Below are positions 22,465-33,126 of a DNA stretch of 64,000 bases, piece after piece. The translations under genes were made by a program, and so were the position numbers. The stretch is from assembly GCF_035046485.1 (NCBI RefSeq), contig NC_085136.1, positions 82,849,734 to 82,913,733 of the forward strand, written 5' to 3'. Each line of letters starts with the position of its first letter. Within the stretch, counting starts at the first letter, position 1. The stretch is from Aedes albopictus. Taxonomy: Eukaryota; Arthropoda; Insecta; Diptera; Culicidae. A model generated the notes under the pieces. That model did not search any database, was not told the DNA's origin, and saw only the letters and a list, made by a program, of their open reading frames with translations.

Positions 22465-22904
22465 TAGGGACAATGGAAATTCGCGGCAAAATTTCTTAAA
22501 TTTCGCGGACCAACATTGTGAATTTCACGGTGATTTCGCGGCACCATATTTTTGACCGTATCGTTGAAGAAAACACCAATATTGCATGCGAAATGAATAA
22601 TTCACTTAAATTTTGAATCATAAATTTTCAGAAAAAGTAACAAATTTGATGAAAAATCTGAAAAGAAGTAGAAGTAAAATGCATAATTTTTTTTTTCCAG
22701 ATTCGGAACCGTAAATTACTTTACACTGTTAAAAGTTATTAGCTAATTTGTGATTGAAAAATAAATATTGGCGAAATTTTAAGGCTATTTTCTAAATTTT
22801 CTCAGATTTCGCGTCATTTCGCGGGATTTCTTAAATTTCGCGACCATAGCTCAATTTCGCGAATTTCACGGCTCCCGCGAAATCGCGAATTTCCATTGTC
22901 CCTA
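22465..22904. mobile_element. hAT-like MITE, 440 bp, 8-bp TSD
   Basis: GATATAAC flanks it exactly at 22457-22464 and 22905-22912. The left end is tagggacaatggaaattcgc and the right end is its perfect inverse, gcgaatttccattgtcccta. TAGGG-type ends plus an 8-bp duplication match hAT elements. The interior repeats aaatttcgcgg phrases. There is no frame. Confidence 0.9.
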
Positions 22905-22912
22905 GATATAAC

Positions 22913-23300
22913 TTTTTTCACAGGTCACTTTGAGGTCTTCGACAAAGCATTTTCTGCACACTTTAGGCTCTATTTTATTATCATTGGTTACGAGATTCAT
23001 GTAAAATTTGTAATGTACACTCATTGCACAATTATGGGTCACTCAAGGAACAATCGTTTCATAATATGAATCGTTTTTCATACAAAAACAACACTTTCAT
23101 TATTTTTATTTTATATTCTCTTCTTTGAAACTCCTTTTTATCGTTTTATATAAAAAACTGATTGTAAAATTCACTTTAGGCGGTGAAAATTACTAAAATG
23201 TTGGTGATTAATGAAAACCACAATAATGGGTCAAAATTGGCTGTGTAACAATTATGGGTCAATTTGTTGCCTATTATGGGTCACTCAAGAGGAATCGGCT
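22913..23300. other. AT-rich DNA with ttatgggtca repeats
   Basis: The phrase attatgggtca occurs four times between 23030 and 23285. No gene or clear boundaries are seen. Confidence 0.4.
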
Positions 23301-23753
23301 CAACAATAATGTTTTGTCTATTTTTTCAATGAATGATCACTTATTCGCGATAGATCAACTATAGTAGAATCTAAAACTGGTCGCCAGTTCCGGCGAGGCA
23401 CTCGAATCTGGTTCCGGAACACTACTGACCTGAGACTATTTTCATGCTGACCGTTCTTCGCGTGATCGAAGAAGCCGTTATTTAGTGTGCTGCGTGTATG
23501 CGTTTGGTTTTTTTTTTCTACATTTGACCACTTCCGTCGGGGCACCTGGAACCGGTTTCGGCACACTATTGGTTTTCCAAAGTATGGTCCATGATTTTTA
23601 TTGTTAACCGTTCATCAGCTTACCTAAAAAGTCATTAAATGTGTCGAATTTATGGGTTTGGTTCTCCTTTACATTTGACCACTTCCGATGGGGCAACCGT
23701 AATCGGTTTCGGAACACTACCGGTTGTCCCCAATATGGCCGGAAACTTTTTTG
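23301..23753 (+). repeat. Satellite with ccggaaccggttccgg phrases, left part
   Basis: A monomer of about 150 bp carries ggtttggttc, ggccacttccg, ggaaccggttc and ctgaccgttcatca. It is interrupted at about 23754 by the unit described next and resumes at about 25263. Confidence 0.7.
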
Positions 23754-24019
23754 ACGTAAACTACGTCTAAGGGGAAGGTACGGTACTGTACCACGGCACT
23801 GGGTGTAAAATGAAAATCTAAAATTTTGCGACCGTCACGAAAAAATGATAGGTTTTGAGCGCTAATAACTCAGCCGTTTCACGACAGATTTTCAAAATTT
23901 TTGCACAGATAGGTCGGAAATTTATCTACGCATTGAATGAACTATTGGTAACTATTGATTTTCAACAGTAAACTATTGAAAATTTGGAAATAGTGAACCC
24001 ATGTTTTCATTTAATTCAG

Positions 24020-24068
24020 CCAATCACGTGCGAGCACATTTTTTGGGTTTTGTTGCTTAGTATATAAG
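24020..24068 (+). promoter_or_regulatory. CCAAT plus TATA promoter
   Basis: CCAAT at 24020-24024 and tatataag at 24061-24068. The same order, spacing and surrounding phrase (ccaatcacg then gagcacattttgga) occurs on the minus strand at 37275-37229. That makes a conserved RNA polymerase II promoter likely. Confidence 0.6.
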
Positions 24069-24393
24069 TTATTGTCTTCTTCTCATCCTCCATCATTCTT
24101 CCGCGACACCTCGAGGGGAACGCATCAGAGGACTGCTAGCCAGTTTCTCCGTTTGCTTCTCCCTTCAGTATGCTTTGTCTAGCCGAACGTGGTATTCGTC
24201 GGCTGTTGCCACTTGCCTTGCCAGTCATCGTCGCATCGCCGTGCGCGGTACCAGTGGGGCCGCCAACCAGTTCACACCGGACCAGCTGCGAAAATTTTCT
24301 TCATCGGGCGTCCGGGCAGCGCAAGCCAACATTGGAATTAACACAATTACACCGCTGGACGCGCTTGCAGTAATACTGCAAGTAAATTAAAAC

Positions 24394-24409
24394 AGCCCTT
24401 GAAAGGGCT
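24394..24409 (+). promoter_or_regulatory. Histone-type 3' stem-loop (variant), copy 1
   Basis: AGCCCTTGAAAGGGCT forms a perfect 6-bp stem with a 4-nt loop, flanked by aaaac and acgaa. That geometry matches the 3' stem-loop of replication-dependent histone mRNAs. The loop differs from the usual TTTC. Confidence 0.5.
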
Positions 24410-24695
24410 ACGAAAATGTCCCACGGGAGTGAATCGAATAATTTTCTCAGGAGGAAAGCCTCCTTCAGTATGTTTTGCCTAGGCGGGCGCGGTGGTCGTC
24501 CGTCGGCTGATGCTAGTCGTCATGGCAACGCCGTGCGCGGTACCGGTGAGGCCGCCAACTAGTTCGCACCGGATCAGATCTCTGCGAAAACTTTCTCCAT
24601 TTTGGGTTCATCGAGCATTCGGACAGCACAAGCCAACATCGGAATTAACAAAGTTATGGAACGCGCTTGCAGTAATATTGCAAGTAAATTTAAAC

Positions 24696-24710
24696 AGCCC
24701 TTGTAAGGGT
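24696..24710 (+). promoter_or_regulatory. Histone-type 3' stem-loop (variant), copy 2
   Basis: AGCCCTTGTAAGGGT is at the same position in the second copy of the duplication. One stem base is lost, so it is probably decayed. Confidence 0.4.
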
Positions 24711-25262
24711 ACGAAAATGTCCCACAGGAGTGAAAGAATAATTTTCTTAGGAGGAAAGCCCGGGACACAAGTGTCAATCACTATGAGCGCTGTGCGAAAA
24801 TTGAATAGCGCTCCGTCGAAACCATGAGACATTCAATTCAAATTTGTGAAAACAGTGCTAGTTAATTGACAATTTGGAAAACATTTTCTTCTTCTCAGAT
24901 GATGAAGAAAATTTCATTTTGATGAAATGTATTACTCAGTGTTGCCATATTTCAATGTGTATAAGTCTTCGCAAAATTCTTAAATATTCCTTACAATTTT
25001 GCCGAAAAATTTGCATGAATTATCGAAATTATTTGTTAAATATTATAATTGTGCTGAATCATACTAAACTAAACTAAATGCAACAGCTTGTCTTATCACC
25101 TGGCCGTGTCACCGAATCTGGCGAGTACGCTTGCAGAATTTAACTTGTTAAAATTAACGATTTTCAAAACTATTAGCCACTACAAATTCTAATATTGATC
25201 CAAAGAAATTGTATAGTAGTCAATTGTCGTTCATAACAAACTGCTTTACGTAGTTTACGTCA

Positions 25263-26301
25263 TGCGGTTGTGTCTTGTACACACCCCTCTGATTTTTTTT
25301 TGTTAAATCAAGATGCCTTAAAATCCGCGATTTGATGTGTCGCTTGCATGGGTTTGGTTCCCTTTTATATTTGGCCATTTCCGGCGGGACACTCGGAACC
25401 GGTTCTGGATCACAACCGATTCAGATATGTTCTGAAAATATTTTCCTGCTTACTGTTCATCAGGATATCAAAAACCACGATTTGATATGTCCCTTGCATG
25501 GGTTTAATTAACTTTTATACTATGCCACCTCCGGCGAAACATCTGGAACCGGTCCCGATATGGTCTGAGAATGCTTTCCTGCTAACTGTTCATCAGGTTA
25601 TCGAAAAAGCTGTAGTTTGATATGTCACATGCATGGTTTTATTTCAATTTTATATTTGTTATATTTGGCCACTTCTGACAGGACACCCGGAACCGGTTCC
25701 GGGACACAACCGGTTCAGATATGGTCTGAGAATATTATCCTGCTTACTGTTCATCAGGATATCAAAAAAGACACTATTTGATATGTCGCATGCATGGGTT
25801 TGGTTAACTTTAATACTTGGCCACTTCCGGCGGGACATTTGCAACCGGTTCTGGAACACTACCGGTTCCGATATGGTCTGAGAATGTTTTCCTGCTTACT
25901 GTTCACCACGTTATCGAAAAAGCCGCGGTTTGATATGTCGCATGCATGGGTTTAGTTCACTTTTATGTTTGGTCACTTCCGGCGGGACACCCGGAACCGG
26001 TTCCGGGACACTACCGGTTCAGATATGGTCTGAGACTATTTTTCTGCTTACCATTCATCAAGTTATCGAAAATTCCGTAGTTTGATGTGCCGCATGGATG
26101 GGTTTGTAGCGTTTTCATATCTGGCCCCTTCCTGGGGTACCGGTCCGGAACACCTAAATGGCCATAACTCCGGAACGGCTGGACCGATCTGAACCATTTT
26201 CAATAGGAAACAATGGGACCAGATTCCGCGTCGAATGAACCGTTGGTCAATAAAATCGGTTGAGGTTTACTGCCAAGAAGTGATGTGAGTTTTTTTTGTA
26301 C
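25263..26301 (+). repeat. Satellite with ccggaaccggttccgg phrases, right part
   Basis: About six monomers of ~150 bp with tttgatatgtcgcatgcatgg, ggccacttccggcgggacac, ggaaccggttccgggacac and gatatggtctgag. It ends in ataactccggaacggctgg and then a CA tract, as does the related piece at 3001-3190. Confidence 0.8.
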
Positions 26302-26357
26302 ACACACATACACACACACACATACACACACACACATACACACACACACAGACATCA
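26302..26357 (+). repeat. CA microsatellite, target of the R1-type LINE
   Basis: cacacacatacacacacaca runs to gacatca at 26357. The last 13 bases, cacacagacatca, are repeated at 32267-32279 after the LINE poly(A). Confidence 0.9.
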
Positions 26358-27191
26358 GGGCAGCAGGGACAGGAGTCCAGGGGCTTGACGAACCCCCCCT
26401 CTGCGAGTCGGGTGGGAGCTTAGGAATTATTTCTTAAGCGAAAAAACTCCATACATCCGTATGGATTACCACCTTTGGCACTTCTCTCGAGAAGTGACCG
26501 AGCTCCTCCCAGTTAGCTCAAGCAGAGGATGCCTAGGATGTGGTGGGGGTTCAACAGTGGGCTCTGTTGGATCTCCATAAAAAGCCACACATCCGTAAGC
26601 AACTCCGTACAAGCGACCTGGTACCGCTTTCAAAGTGCCTTAGCCCAACAATTGGAGTGCCAACCGGCACATCAGGATCGATGCCAGTAACATCCTGATT
26701 ATGGTATACTGGTGAAGGCGTATTACAACGGATATGTTACGAATCATGGATAGGATGGCGATGTTGGGCTGACAGGCGTGTCATTCTGCTCCCTGAGTAA
26801 GGAAGGGTGATACCGACTTGAAACGGCGAGTGGGCTCATGGCGCGACTGCCTCCGTCCCGGTAAAACCTTGGCAGGCCTCCGGATACGTTCGAAATCTGT
26901 CCATCAATTCTGATGGGTACGTAGGTTCGGATGAATCATTCCCGATCTATGCTGATCTGGCACTGAACCCGGCCGTGTGAAGAATTAGCAATAAGTTAAA
27001 ATTCACAAATACAAAGAAATTAAAAAAAAAAAAAAAAAACTGAACCCGGCCCCCATAAGGGTCCGTGTCAACCCTAGCATGGCCTCACTGCCTGAAGGCA
27101 TAGACGCTTGCAGGTATAGATAACCATGGGATCACGAAGGCGACTACGTACGGCGGATGGAGATAGCGGCTCGGAGGGGGGACCCTGAAGA
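26358..27191 (+). other. 5' UTR of the R1-type LINE
   Basis: GC-rich, non-coding leader starting gggcagcagggacagg. It contains a small poly(A) insertion at 26975-27039. ORF1 starts at the ATG at 27192. Confidence 0.7.
26975..27039 (+). mobile_element. 65-bp 5'-truncated retroposon with 12-bp TSD
   Basis: CTGAACCCGGCC is duplicated at 26963-26974 and 27040-27051. The insert runs gtgtgaagaattagcaataa and so on, and ends in about 18 A. It is probably the tail of another LINE or SINE. Confidence 0.85.
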
Positions 27192-27287
27192 ATGGAAGAA
27201 GATAAAAGTCAAAGCGAAGTAGGAGCGGCAAATCCGTTTGTCAGAAGGGGTTTACCCGGGCAGAGTTCAAGTACTGACGATCAAAAT

Positions 27288-27522
27288 GTGATATTGGTTT
27301 GTTTGAGATAAGAGGTAAAAGTACTGAAAATAATAGCAAAAAATTGTTCTTGAACCATCTAACCAATAGCAAAACATGATATTTGAAGATCAATCAAATA
27401 GCTCACTGCTATTGGTTAGATCTTACCAAGAGCTAAATGTGCTATGATGATGATGTTCCAGGAGTAAAATTGAGATATTACTTTCAGTACTTTTACCTCT
27501 TATCTCAAACAAACAAATATCA
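27288..27522. mobile_element. MITE, ~235 bp, inside ORF1
   Basis: The left arm gtgatattggtttgtttgag continues ataagaggtaaaagtactgaaa. The right arm at 27480-27522 is its inverse with one or two mismatches. The TSD is not resolved. It interrupts ORF1 right after TDDQN. Confidence 0.85.
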
Positions 27523-27635
27523 CTTTCTGTTCTCCATATCAAAATATGATATTATTGAGCTTTTTTCCTAAGCTCGGGTAACGCGGACACCACCGCCGCA
27601 AACCCAACAGGTGCAAACGCAGCTCGAACAAGAGC

Positions 27636-27661
27636 AGGAGCAACAGCAGCAGCTACATCGG

Positions 27662-27696
<35 letters not shown>

Positions 27697-27739
27697 ACAG
27701 CAGCAGCAGCAACAGCAGCAGCAGCAACAGCAGCAGCAA

Positions 27740-27771
<32 letters not shown>

Positions 27772-27786
27772 GCAGCAGCAACAACT
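27636..27786 (+). repeat. CAG/CAA trinucleotide tract in ORF1
   Basis: About 45 glutamine codons, mostly cag with interspersed caa, in the frame of the ORF1 helical region. The poly-cysteine frame on the minus strand (27568-27840) is only its shadow. Confidence 0.95.
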
Positions 27787-28063
27787 GCAGTTCAGTGTGT
27801 GGACAAAACCACCAAAACAACCGAGGGTGGAGGCAGCCAAAAAGCTAGTGGACGAGCTTCACGAGTATGTCGACAAGAGAAGCAACGTCCACAAAGACAT
27901 CAAGGCGTTGGTGATCAAGATCCAAGGCGCTCTTGGATCGGCTGTAAAGGAGTGGAAGGTGTGGAGAAGAAGGCCACAAAGCGCAGGGCTGCAGCAAGCC
28001 TCCGAAATGCCTGATTTGCGCAAACACGAAGGATAGCAGCAACCACGCTACAGGAGGCACGAA

Positions 28064-31000
28064 ATGCGCGGCCTTCAAACGAGCGAGTACAACGAAACCC
28101 CAGTGGAGATAGTACAAGTAAACCTCAACCACTGTGATACAGCCTAACAGTTGTTGTGGCAATCAGTTGCGGAACACAAGTGCGATGTCGCTATTATCTC
28201 TGAGCCCTACCGTATTCCACCAGGAAATGGGAACTGGACGTCAGACAGAGCTAAAACAACAGCGATATGGACAGTGGGAAAATACCCCTTGCAAGAAGTT
28301 GTGTATACCGCAGATGAAGGCTTCGTGATCGCCAAAATTAATGGCGTTTTCATCTGCAGCTGCTATGCACCTCCAAGATGGACAATAGAGCAGTTTAACC
28401 AGATGCTGGACAAGCTAACTGAAGAGCTAACGGATCGTAGACCTGCTGTTATAGCCGGTGACTTCAATGCTTGGGCGATCGAATGGGGCAGCCGCCTTAC
28501 AAGTCCAAGAGGGAGCAACCTCCTAGAGGCGCTTGCCAAGTTGAACGTCGATCTTGCCAACGAAGGTACTATCAGCACCTACCGTAGGGAAGGTCGAGAA
28601 TCCATAATAGACGTTACTTTCTGCAGCCCTGGACTGATCAGAAATTGGAGAGTGCACGAGGGATATACCCACAGCGACCATCAAGCAATCCGATATCGCA
28701 TTGGGCGCGATCCACAGGTGGTATCAGGCGGAGCGCAGGTAAATGAGCGGAGGTGGAAAATCGCGAATTTTAACAAAGACGTGTTCGCGGAAGCGCTGCG
28801 GCTGGAAGCTGTAGTTAACCCCAGCGTGGACGAGCTGATTGCGCTACTATCACGCGCGTGCGATGCAACCATGCCGAGAGAGGGCAAGCCAAGACACAGT
28901 CGGCCCCCAGCTTATTGGTGGAACTCGAAGATCGCCGACCTACGAGCGAACTGTCACCGAGCTCGGAGGAGAATGCAGAGAGCCCGCAACGACGCTGAAA
29001 GAGCAGTTCGCAGGCCAGCTTATACGGCAGCTAGAGCTGCACTTAACAGAGAAATCAAGCTCAGCAAAAAGGCATGTCTAGAAGAGCTTTGTCGGAACGC
29101 AAATTCTAATCCGTGGGGAGACGCCTACAGAGTAGCCATGGCGAAAATAAGGGGACCAGCTGTACCACCGGAAAGGTGTCCGGAGAAGATGAAAGCCATC
29201 GTAGACGCGCTATTTCCGCAGCACGAACCGACGGGTTGGCCACCCACACCGTACGGTGCTCAGGAGGATCAGGAAGCGGAAGCTCGAATAACCAACGAGG
29301 AGCTGATAACAATAGCAAAAGCTCTTAAAACAAAGAAGGCTCCGGGACCAGACGGTATCCCGAACGTAGCGGTGCGAACAGCAATCCTAACGAACCCGGA
29401 ACTATTAAGGATTACGTTTCAAAGGTGTATCAATGATGGCAACTTCCTCGACATATGGAAGCGCCAAAATCTTGTGCTACTGCCGAAACCAGGGAAGCCT
29501 CCTGGAGATCCTTCAGCATACAGACCAATCTGCCTGTTGGATACTGTCGGCAAAGTGCTGGAAAGAGTGATCCTCAACAGGCTCACAAAATACACGGAAG
29601 GAGAGCACGGCCTGTCCGATATGCAGTTTGGCTTCCGGAGGGGTAGATCCACTGTCGATGCCATCCGAACGGTCGTGGAAGCAATGCAGACGGCGCAAAA
29701 TCAAAAGAGAAGAGGTAAACGCTACTGCGGAGTGATCACGCTGGACGTGAAAAATGCGTTCAACAGTGCTAGTTGGGTTGCAATCGCCGATGCGCTGCAC
29801 AAACTGAGAGTTCCCGAGTACCTCTGTAGCATTATGAGCAGCTATTTTCAGAATCGGACATTGATCTACGATACTGACAACGGGAGAAGAAGTAAAACCA
29901 TAACAGCGGGAGTTCCCCAGGGATCCATTCTCGGTCCGACCCTCTGGAATGCTATGTATGACGAAGTACTGAAGCTGCGCCTCCCCAGGGGCGTGAAGAT
30001 TATCGGTTTCGCGGACGACGTGGCGCTCCTAGTGATCGGCGAATCATTGGAGGAAGTAGAAGTGCTCGCCACGGAGGCGATAGATGTTGTCGAAAACTGG
30101 ATGCGGGGGAAAAAGCTGGCCCTAGCTCATCACAAGACCGAGATGGTTTTGATAAGCAACCGAAAGGCGGTACAACAGGCGAGAATTTCGGTCGGAGAGT
30201 GCATCATCGAATCGAAGCGGAATGTGAGACACCTGGGAGTTATGTTAGACGATAGGCTAAACTTTAATAGTCACGTCGACTACGCGTGTGAAAGGGCTGC
30301 AAAGGTGATTTCGGCACTATCTCGGATCATGCCCAACAACTCAGCGATCAGCAGTAGCAAGAAGCGACTACTGGCAAGTGTGTCCACATCGGTGCTCCGA
30401 TACGCAGCGCCTGTGTGGGTGACGGCACTACAGACAAGGAGGAACAGATCTCGGCTGAACAGTACGTTCAGGTTGATGGCCATGCGAGTATGCAGTGCGT
30501 ACCGTACAATTTCGTCAGAAGCAGTCTACGTGATAGCCGGAACTATTCCCATAGATCTTCTACTCGAGGAAGAAAACGAGTGCTATAGAGATAGAGGCAT
30601 ATCAGGAGTCCGAAGAAGAGCCCGAGCTGACACCGTAAGAAAGTGGCAACAGCAGCGGGATAACGCTGAAAACGGTAGATGGACCCATCGGCTCATTCCG
30701 AACGTTTCAACCTGGTTGGATAGGAAACACGGGGAGGTCAACTTTCACCTGACACAGTTCTTGTCAGGCCACGGATGTTTCCGGAAGTACCTGCATCGAT
30801 TCGGGCACGCAGAGTCCCCACTTTGCCCAGCATGCCCGAGTAATGAGGAGACACCAGAGCACGTGCTTTTCCACTGTCCCAGATTCAGGGCAGCACGAGA
30901 TGGGATGTTAGCGGAGAGTATCACAAGCCTTAGCCCCGACAACATTGTAGAACGAATGTGTCGGGAAGAAAGCACCTGGAATGCGGTGAAAAGGGCTGTG

Positions 31001-31264
31001 GGACAGATCCTGTCGTCACTGCAGCGGAAATGGCGTGAAGACCAAAGGGCATCGGATCGCGATCGGAGTAGGCTAGATCCACCGTCGGGGACTAGTCCGA
31101 GTAGTCGTAACGCTCTGGTCTTGGGTCGTCGGGGCGCCGGTGAACCGGAAGCCACCCTCCAACCGGAATCATCGAACCGACCTCGGCACCTGACTGGTCG
31201 GGATCAAACCACCGTGTTCGGGAGAACTTCCATCGCCGGGGAACTCTCCGTCGGAGTAGGCTAG
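28064..31264 (+). pseudogene. ORF2 of the R1-type LINE: endonuclease, RT, zinc motif
   Basis: The frame starts with MRGLQTSEYN at 28064 and has a single taa at 28145-28147, where related copies have glutamine. It is then open for 1039 codons. The N-terminus is an APE-type endonuclease (SEPYRIPPGNGNW, then AGDFNAWAIEWGS near 28460, then HSDHQAIRY near 28672). This enzyme nicks the target. The centre is reverse transcriptase (KAPGPDGIPN, LPKPGKPPGDPSAYRPICLL, GFRRGRSTVDAI, GVPQGSILGPTLWN, catalytic GFADDVALL near 30005). The C-terminus has CPACPSNEETPEHVLFHC, the CCHC motif of R1 proteins. The last ~60 residues are encoded by tandem repeats. Alternative: a closely related I-group clade. Confidence 0.92.
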
Positions 31265-31900
31265 CTCCACCGCCGGGGACTAGGACGAGTATGTCGCGAG
31301 AAGCACCAGTGAATGGTCGTCGGGGCGCCTGTGAACCGGAAGTCACCCTCCAACCGGAATCGCAGGACCGACCTCGGCACCGATCTGGGAAGTATCGGTT
31401 CGGAAGATCTTCCATCGCCGGGGAACTCTTCGTCGGAGTAGGATAGATTCACCGCCGGGGACTATCTGAGTAATCAGCGCCCGTGGAAAACCACTGGTTC
31501 GGGTCGTCGGAGCGCCAGCGTACCGGAAGCCATCCTCCAACCGGAATCGCCGGACCGACTTCGACACCCTGCCAATCAACATCGAAGGAATACGCAACGC
31601 GAACAACGGTTTCGGGAGATATTCTACCGCCGGAGAACTCTCCGTCGGAGTAAGCTAGCTCCACCGCCGGGGACTACGCTGAGTCGCAAGAAACTACGTC
31701 GTATCAACCGGGTTCGAGTCGTCGGGGCGCCAGCGAACCGGAAGCCACCCTCCAACCGGAATCGCCGGACCGACCTCGGCACTCAACCGGTTCGCCCAGG
31801 AAAAGGTCAACGAACGCAGCGAGAAAGCCACCCGAAGTAGAATAGCCACCCTTCGGCATTGCCGAACTGACCTCGGCATTCCACTGGTCAACTTGGAGAG
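31075..31900 (+). repeat. Tandem ~190-bp repeats over the ORF2 end and 3' UTR
   Basis: The phrase ccaccgccggggacta or a near copy starts at 31079, 31267, 31449 and 31661, followed each time by gtcggggcgccagtgaaccg and ccaccctccaaccggaatcg. The first copy lies within ORF2 and the stop at 31262-31264 falls between copies. A partial fifth copy ends near 31900. Confidence 0.85.
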
Positions 31901-32266
31901 CAGCAGCAGTATGTCAAAGGTCACGAGAGCGCAGCAGTTAAAGATTAAGATAAAGCTCATGAGAGCGCAGCAGTTATGTTGGAGATAAAGTCAGCGATCT
32001 AGCGTGACTAGCTATGCCTGATAACAAGTGAAGTGCATGAGCACAGCCCCCCCGAAGTAGTCGCTTCTAGTGGAATCCGGGGGAAGCAGGCACTGTAGAC
32101 CTTGGTGGAGGTTAGAGGCGTAGGGTTCAGAGTTCTCTTCTCTGTTCTGAGTCCCTCACGAACTGGCACGCGATAGACGAAATCGGTAGCACTGGTCATG
32201 CTTATCGAACGCGTGTCGGGAAGGCATAAAGGCTTTACCACCAAGTAAAAAAAAAAAAAAAAAAAA
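31901..32266 (+). other. 3' UTR end and poly(A) of the R1-type LINE
   Basis: Non-coding; a duplicated phrase (gagagcgcagcagttaa and gagagcgcagcagttatg) occurs at 31926-31976. It ends ccaccaagt followed by 20 A. Confidence 0.75.
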
Positions 32267-32405
32267 CACACAGACATCACCTCAATTCGTCGAGCTGAGT
32301 CGATTGGTATATAAGACTTGACCCCTCCGGAGGCTCTATCAAATTTTCGTTTTAGGAGTGAACATATAGCCTTTCGGTACACCTTGGTGTACGAGAAAGG
32401 CAAAA
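32267..32405 (+). repeat. Tail of the gagaaaggca repeat family after the LINE
   Basis: cacacagacatcacctcaattcg continues the repeat cut by the LINE at 26357. It ends in the hairpin at 32377-32392 followed by gagaaaggcaaa. Compare 3190-3325. Confidence 0.75.
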
Positions 32406-32466
32406 CATGACTTCTGCACTGTAAAATGATTAGTTACAGCGAATCATATGGTGGCTCCAGAGAGGA

Positions 32467-33126
32467 GAGCTGAGCTTGAGCTTGAGCTTGATTGATCGCC
32501 CGTAGATGCTACTCCAGTATCGCCAGACCAGCTACACTCACACAAGGAATAAATGAGATATCTGCCGGGGACTAGCAGGCATCTTCAGTGTGTGAGCGTT
32601 GATGATCTTCTATTTTTAGGCGACAATGGCGCCTGCTACGTCAGGTTGCTGGTCAATGTGGGGAAGGGTGAGGAAGTGATGATTGCAATCGTTTGTATCC
32701 ACGTCTGACCGAATATACCTCTGCGTCAGAACAAATTTATGCGGATGTCGGAGTGTTGGTGGGACTTGGCTGGCGGAAGGTTCACACATTGCATTGGTGT
32801 GTGGATGCCAGGATAAGGTGATAGAATTGTGTGTTTTTATCATTTCGAAGATGTGCGGAACAGTTCGCTTGATTGCATAACTTGTAGGCGTTTTCTAATA
32901 GAATTGAGACACTGTACTGTGAAAGTTTTTTGGAAGGAAGGGAAACGGCTTTTTGAACCCGTTTCTGTTCTAGGGATGGCTATGAACATGTGAATATACA
33001 TGAGTTGTATATGTAGAGAGCAGAGAGAAAGTATATAGAAAGACACAAAGTAGGAGGAAAGGGACGGGCCAGGACCTTCTGCATATAAATTAGAAGCGGT
33101 AGCCACTAGACCACCAAGCCCGTCAA
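32467..33126 (-). mobile_element. tRNA-headed SINE, ~660 bp, 21-bp TSD
   Basis: The phrase atatggtggctccagagagg plus a is present on both sides (32446-32466 and 33127-33147). On the minus strand the head reads gacgggcttggtggtctagt then ggctaccgcttct, with an A-box-like part near 33100. The tail is a short tandem repeat (gagcttgagcttgagcttga on the plus strand). This is the architecture of Feilai-type Aedes SINEs; the family name is inferred. The two frames at 32616-32880 are not genes. Confidence 0.85.

Larger units (their letters stand above)
24163..24763 (+). repeat. Tandem duplication of a ~300-bp gene-like unit
   Basis: Copies 24163-24466 and 24467-24763 both run cagtatg-ttttg-ctag, then gccgtgcgcggtacc, gaggccgccaac, caagccaacat-ggaattaac, cgcttgcagtaat, then a stem-loop and ggaggaaagcc. 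Short frames (24170-24390 and 24492-24827) do not agree on one reading frame between copies. I call the unit non-coding or a pseudogene. Confidence 0.7.
23754..25262 (+). mobile_element. Inserted unit with histone-type promoter and 3' stem-loops
   Basis: It splits the satellite. Its ends carry gacgtaaactacgt on the left and acgtagtttacgtc on the right, an inverted pair. The first 400 bp match the minus strand of 37.52-37.17 kb closely (for example gagcgctaataactcagcc, aacccatgtttt, agccaatcacg and cgagcaca). This is followed by a TATA box and a tandem duplication with histone-like stem-loops. Whether it is a transposon or a template-borne insertion is open. No histone protein can be read. Confidence 0.5.
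27192..28036 (+). pseudogene. ORF1 (gag-like) of the R1-type LINE, broken
   Basis: ORF1 would bind element RNA. It starts MEEDKSQSEVGAANPF at 27192, is cut by a MITE at 27288, and resumes near 27560 in the polyglutamine frame. Residues KLVDELHEYVDKRSNVHKD at 27841-27897 match the helical region of R1 gag proteins. The old R1 copy at 50.3 kb has the matching ELIGYTSRRTNISKDLKQ. The C-terminal zinc knuckles expected in R1 gag, present in the 48.5-kb copy, are absent. A deletion near 27970-28060 joins ORF1 almost directly to ORF2. Confidence 0.75.
26358..32266 (+). mobile_element. R1-clade-like non-LTR retrotransposon, 5.9 kb
   Basis: The order is 5' UTR, ORF1, ORF2 with endonuclease, RT and C-terminal zinc motif, 3' UTR with repeats, then 20 A. 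A 13-bp TSD (26345-26357 and 32267-32279) proves insertion by target-primed reverse transcription. The site is a CA microsatellite. Some R1-clade families (Waldo and Mino types) are known to target AC-rich repeats, so the placement fits. It is no longer active: ORF1 is broken and ORF2 has a stop codon. The 5' end appears nearly complete. Confidence 0.9.

Noticed and set aside
24170..24827. Histone coding sequence in the duplicated unit
   Set aside because: The stem-loop suggested it, but no frame in either copy reads as a histone and the copies do not share one open frame.
27568..27840. Cysteine-rich small protein on the minus strand
   Set aside because: The poly-C run is the antisense of the CAG/CAA tract in LINE ORF1.
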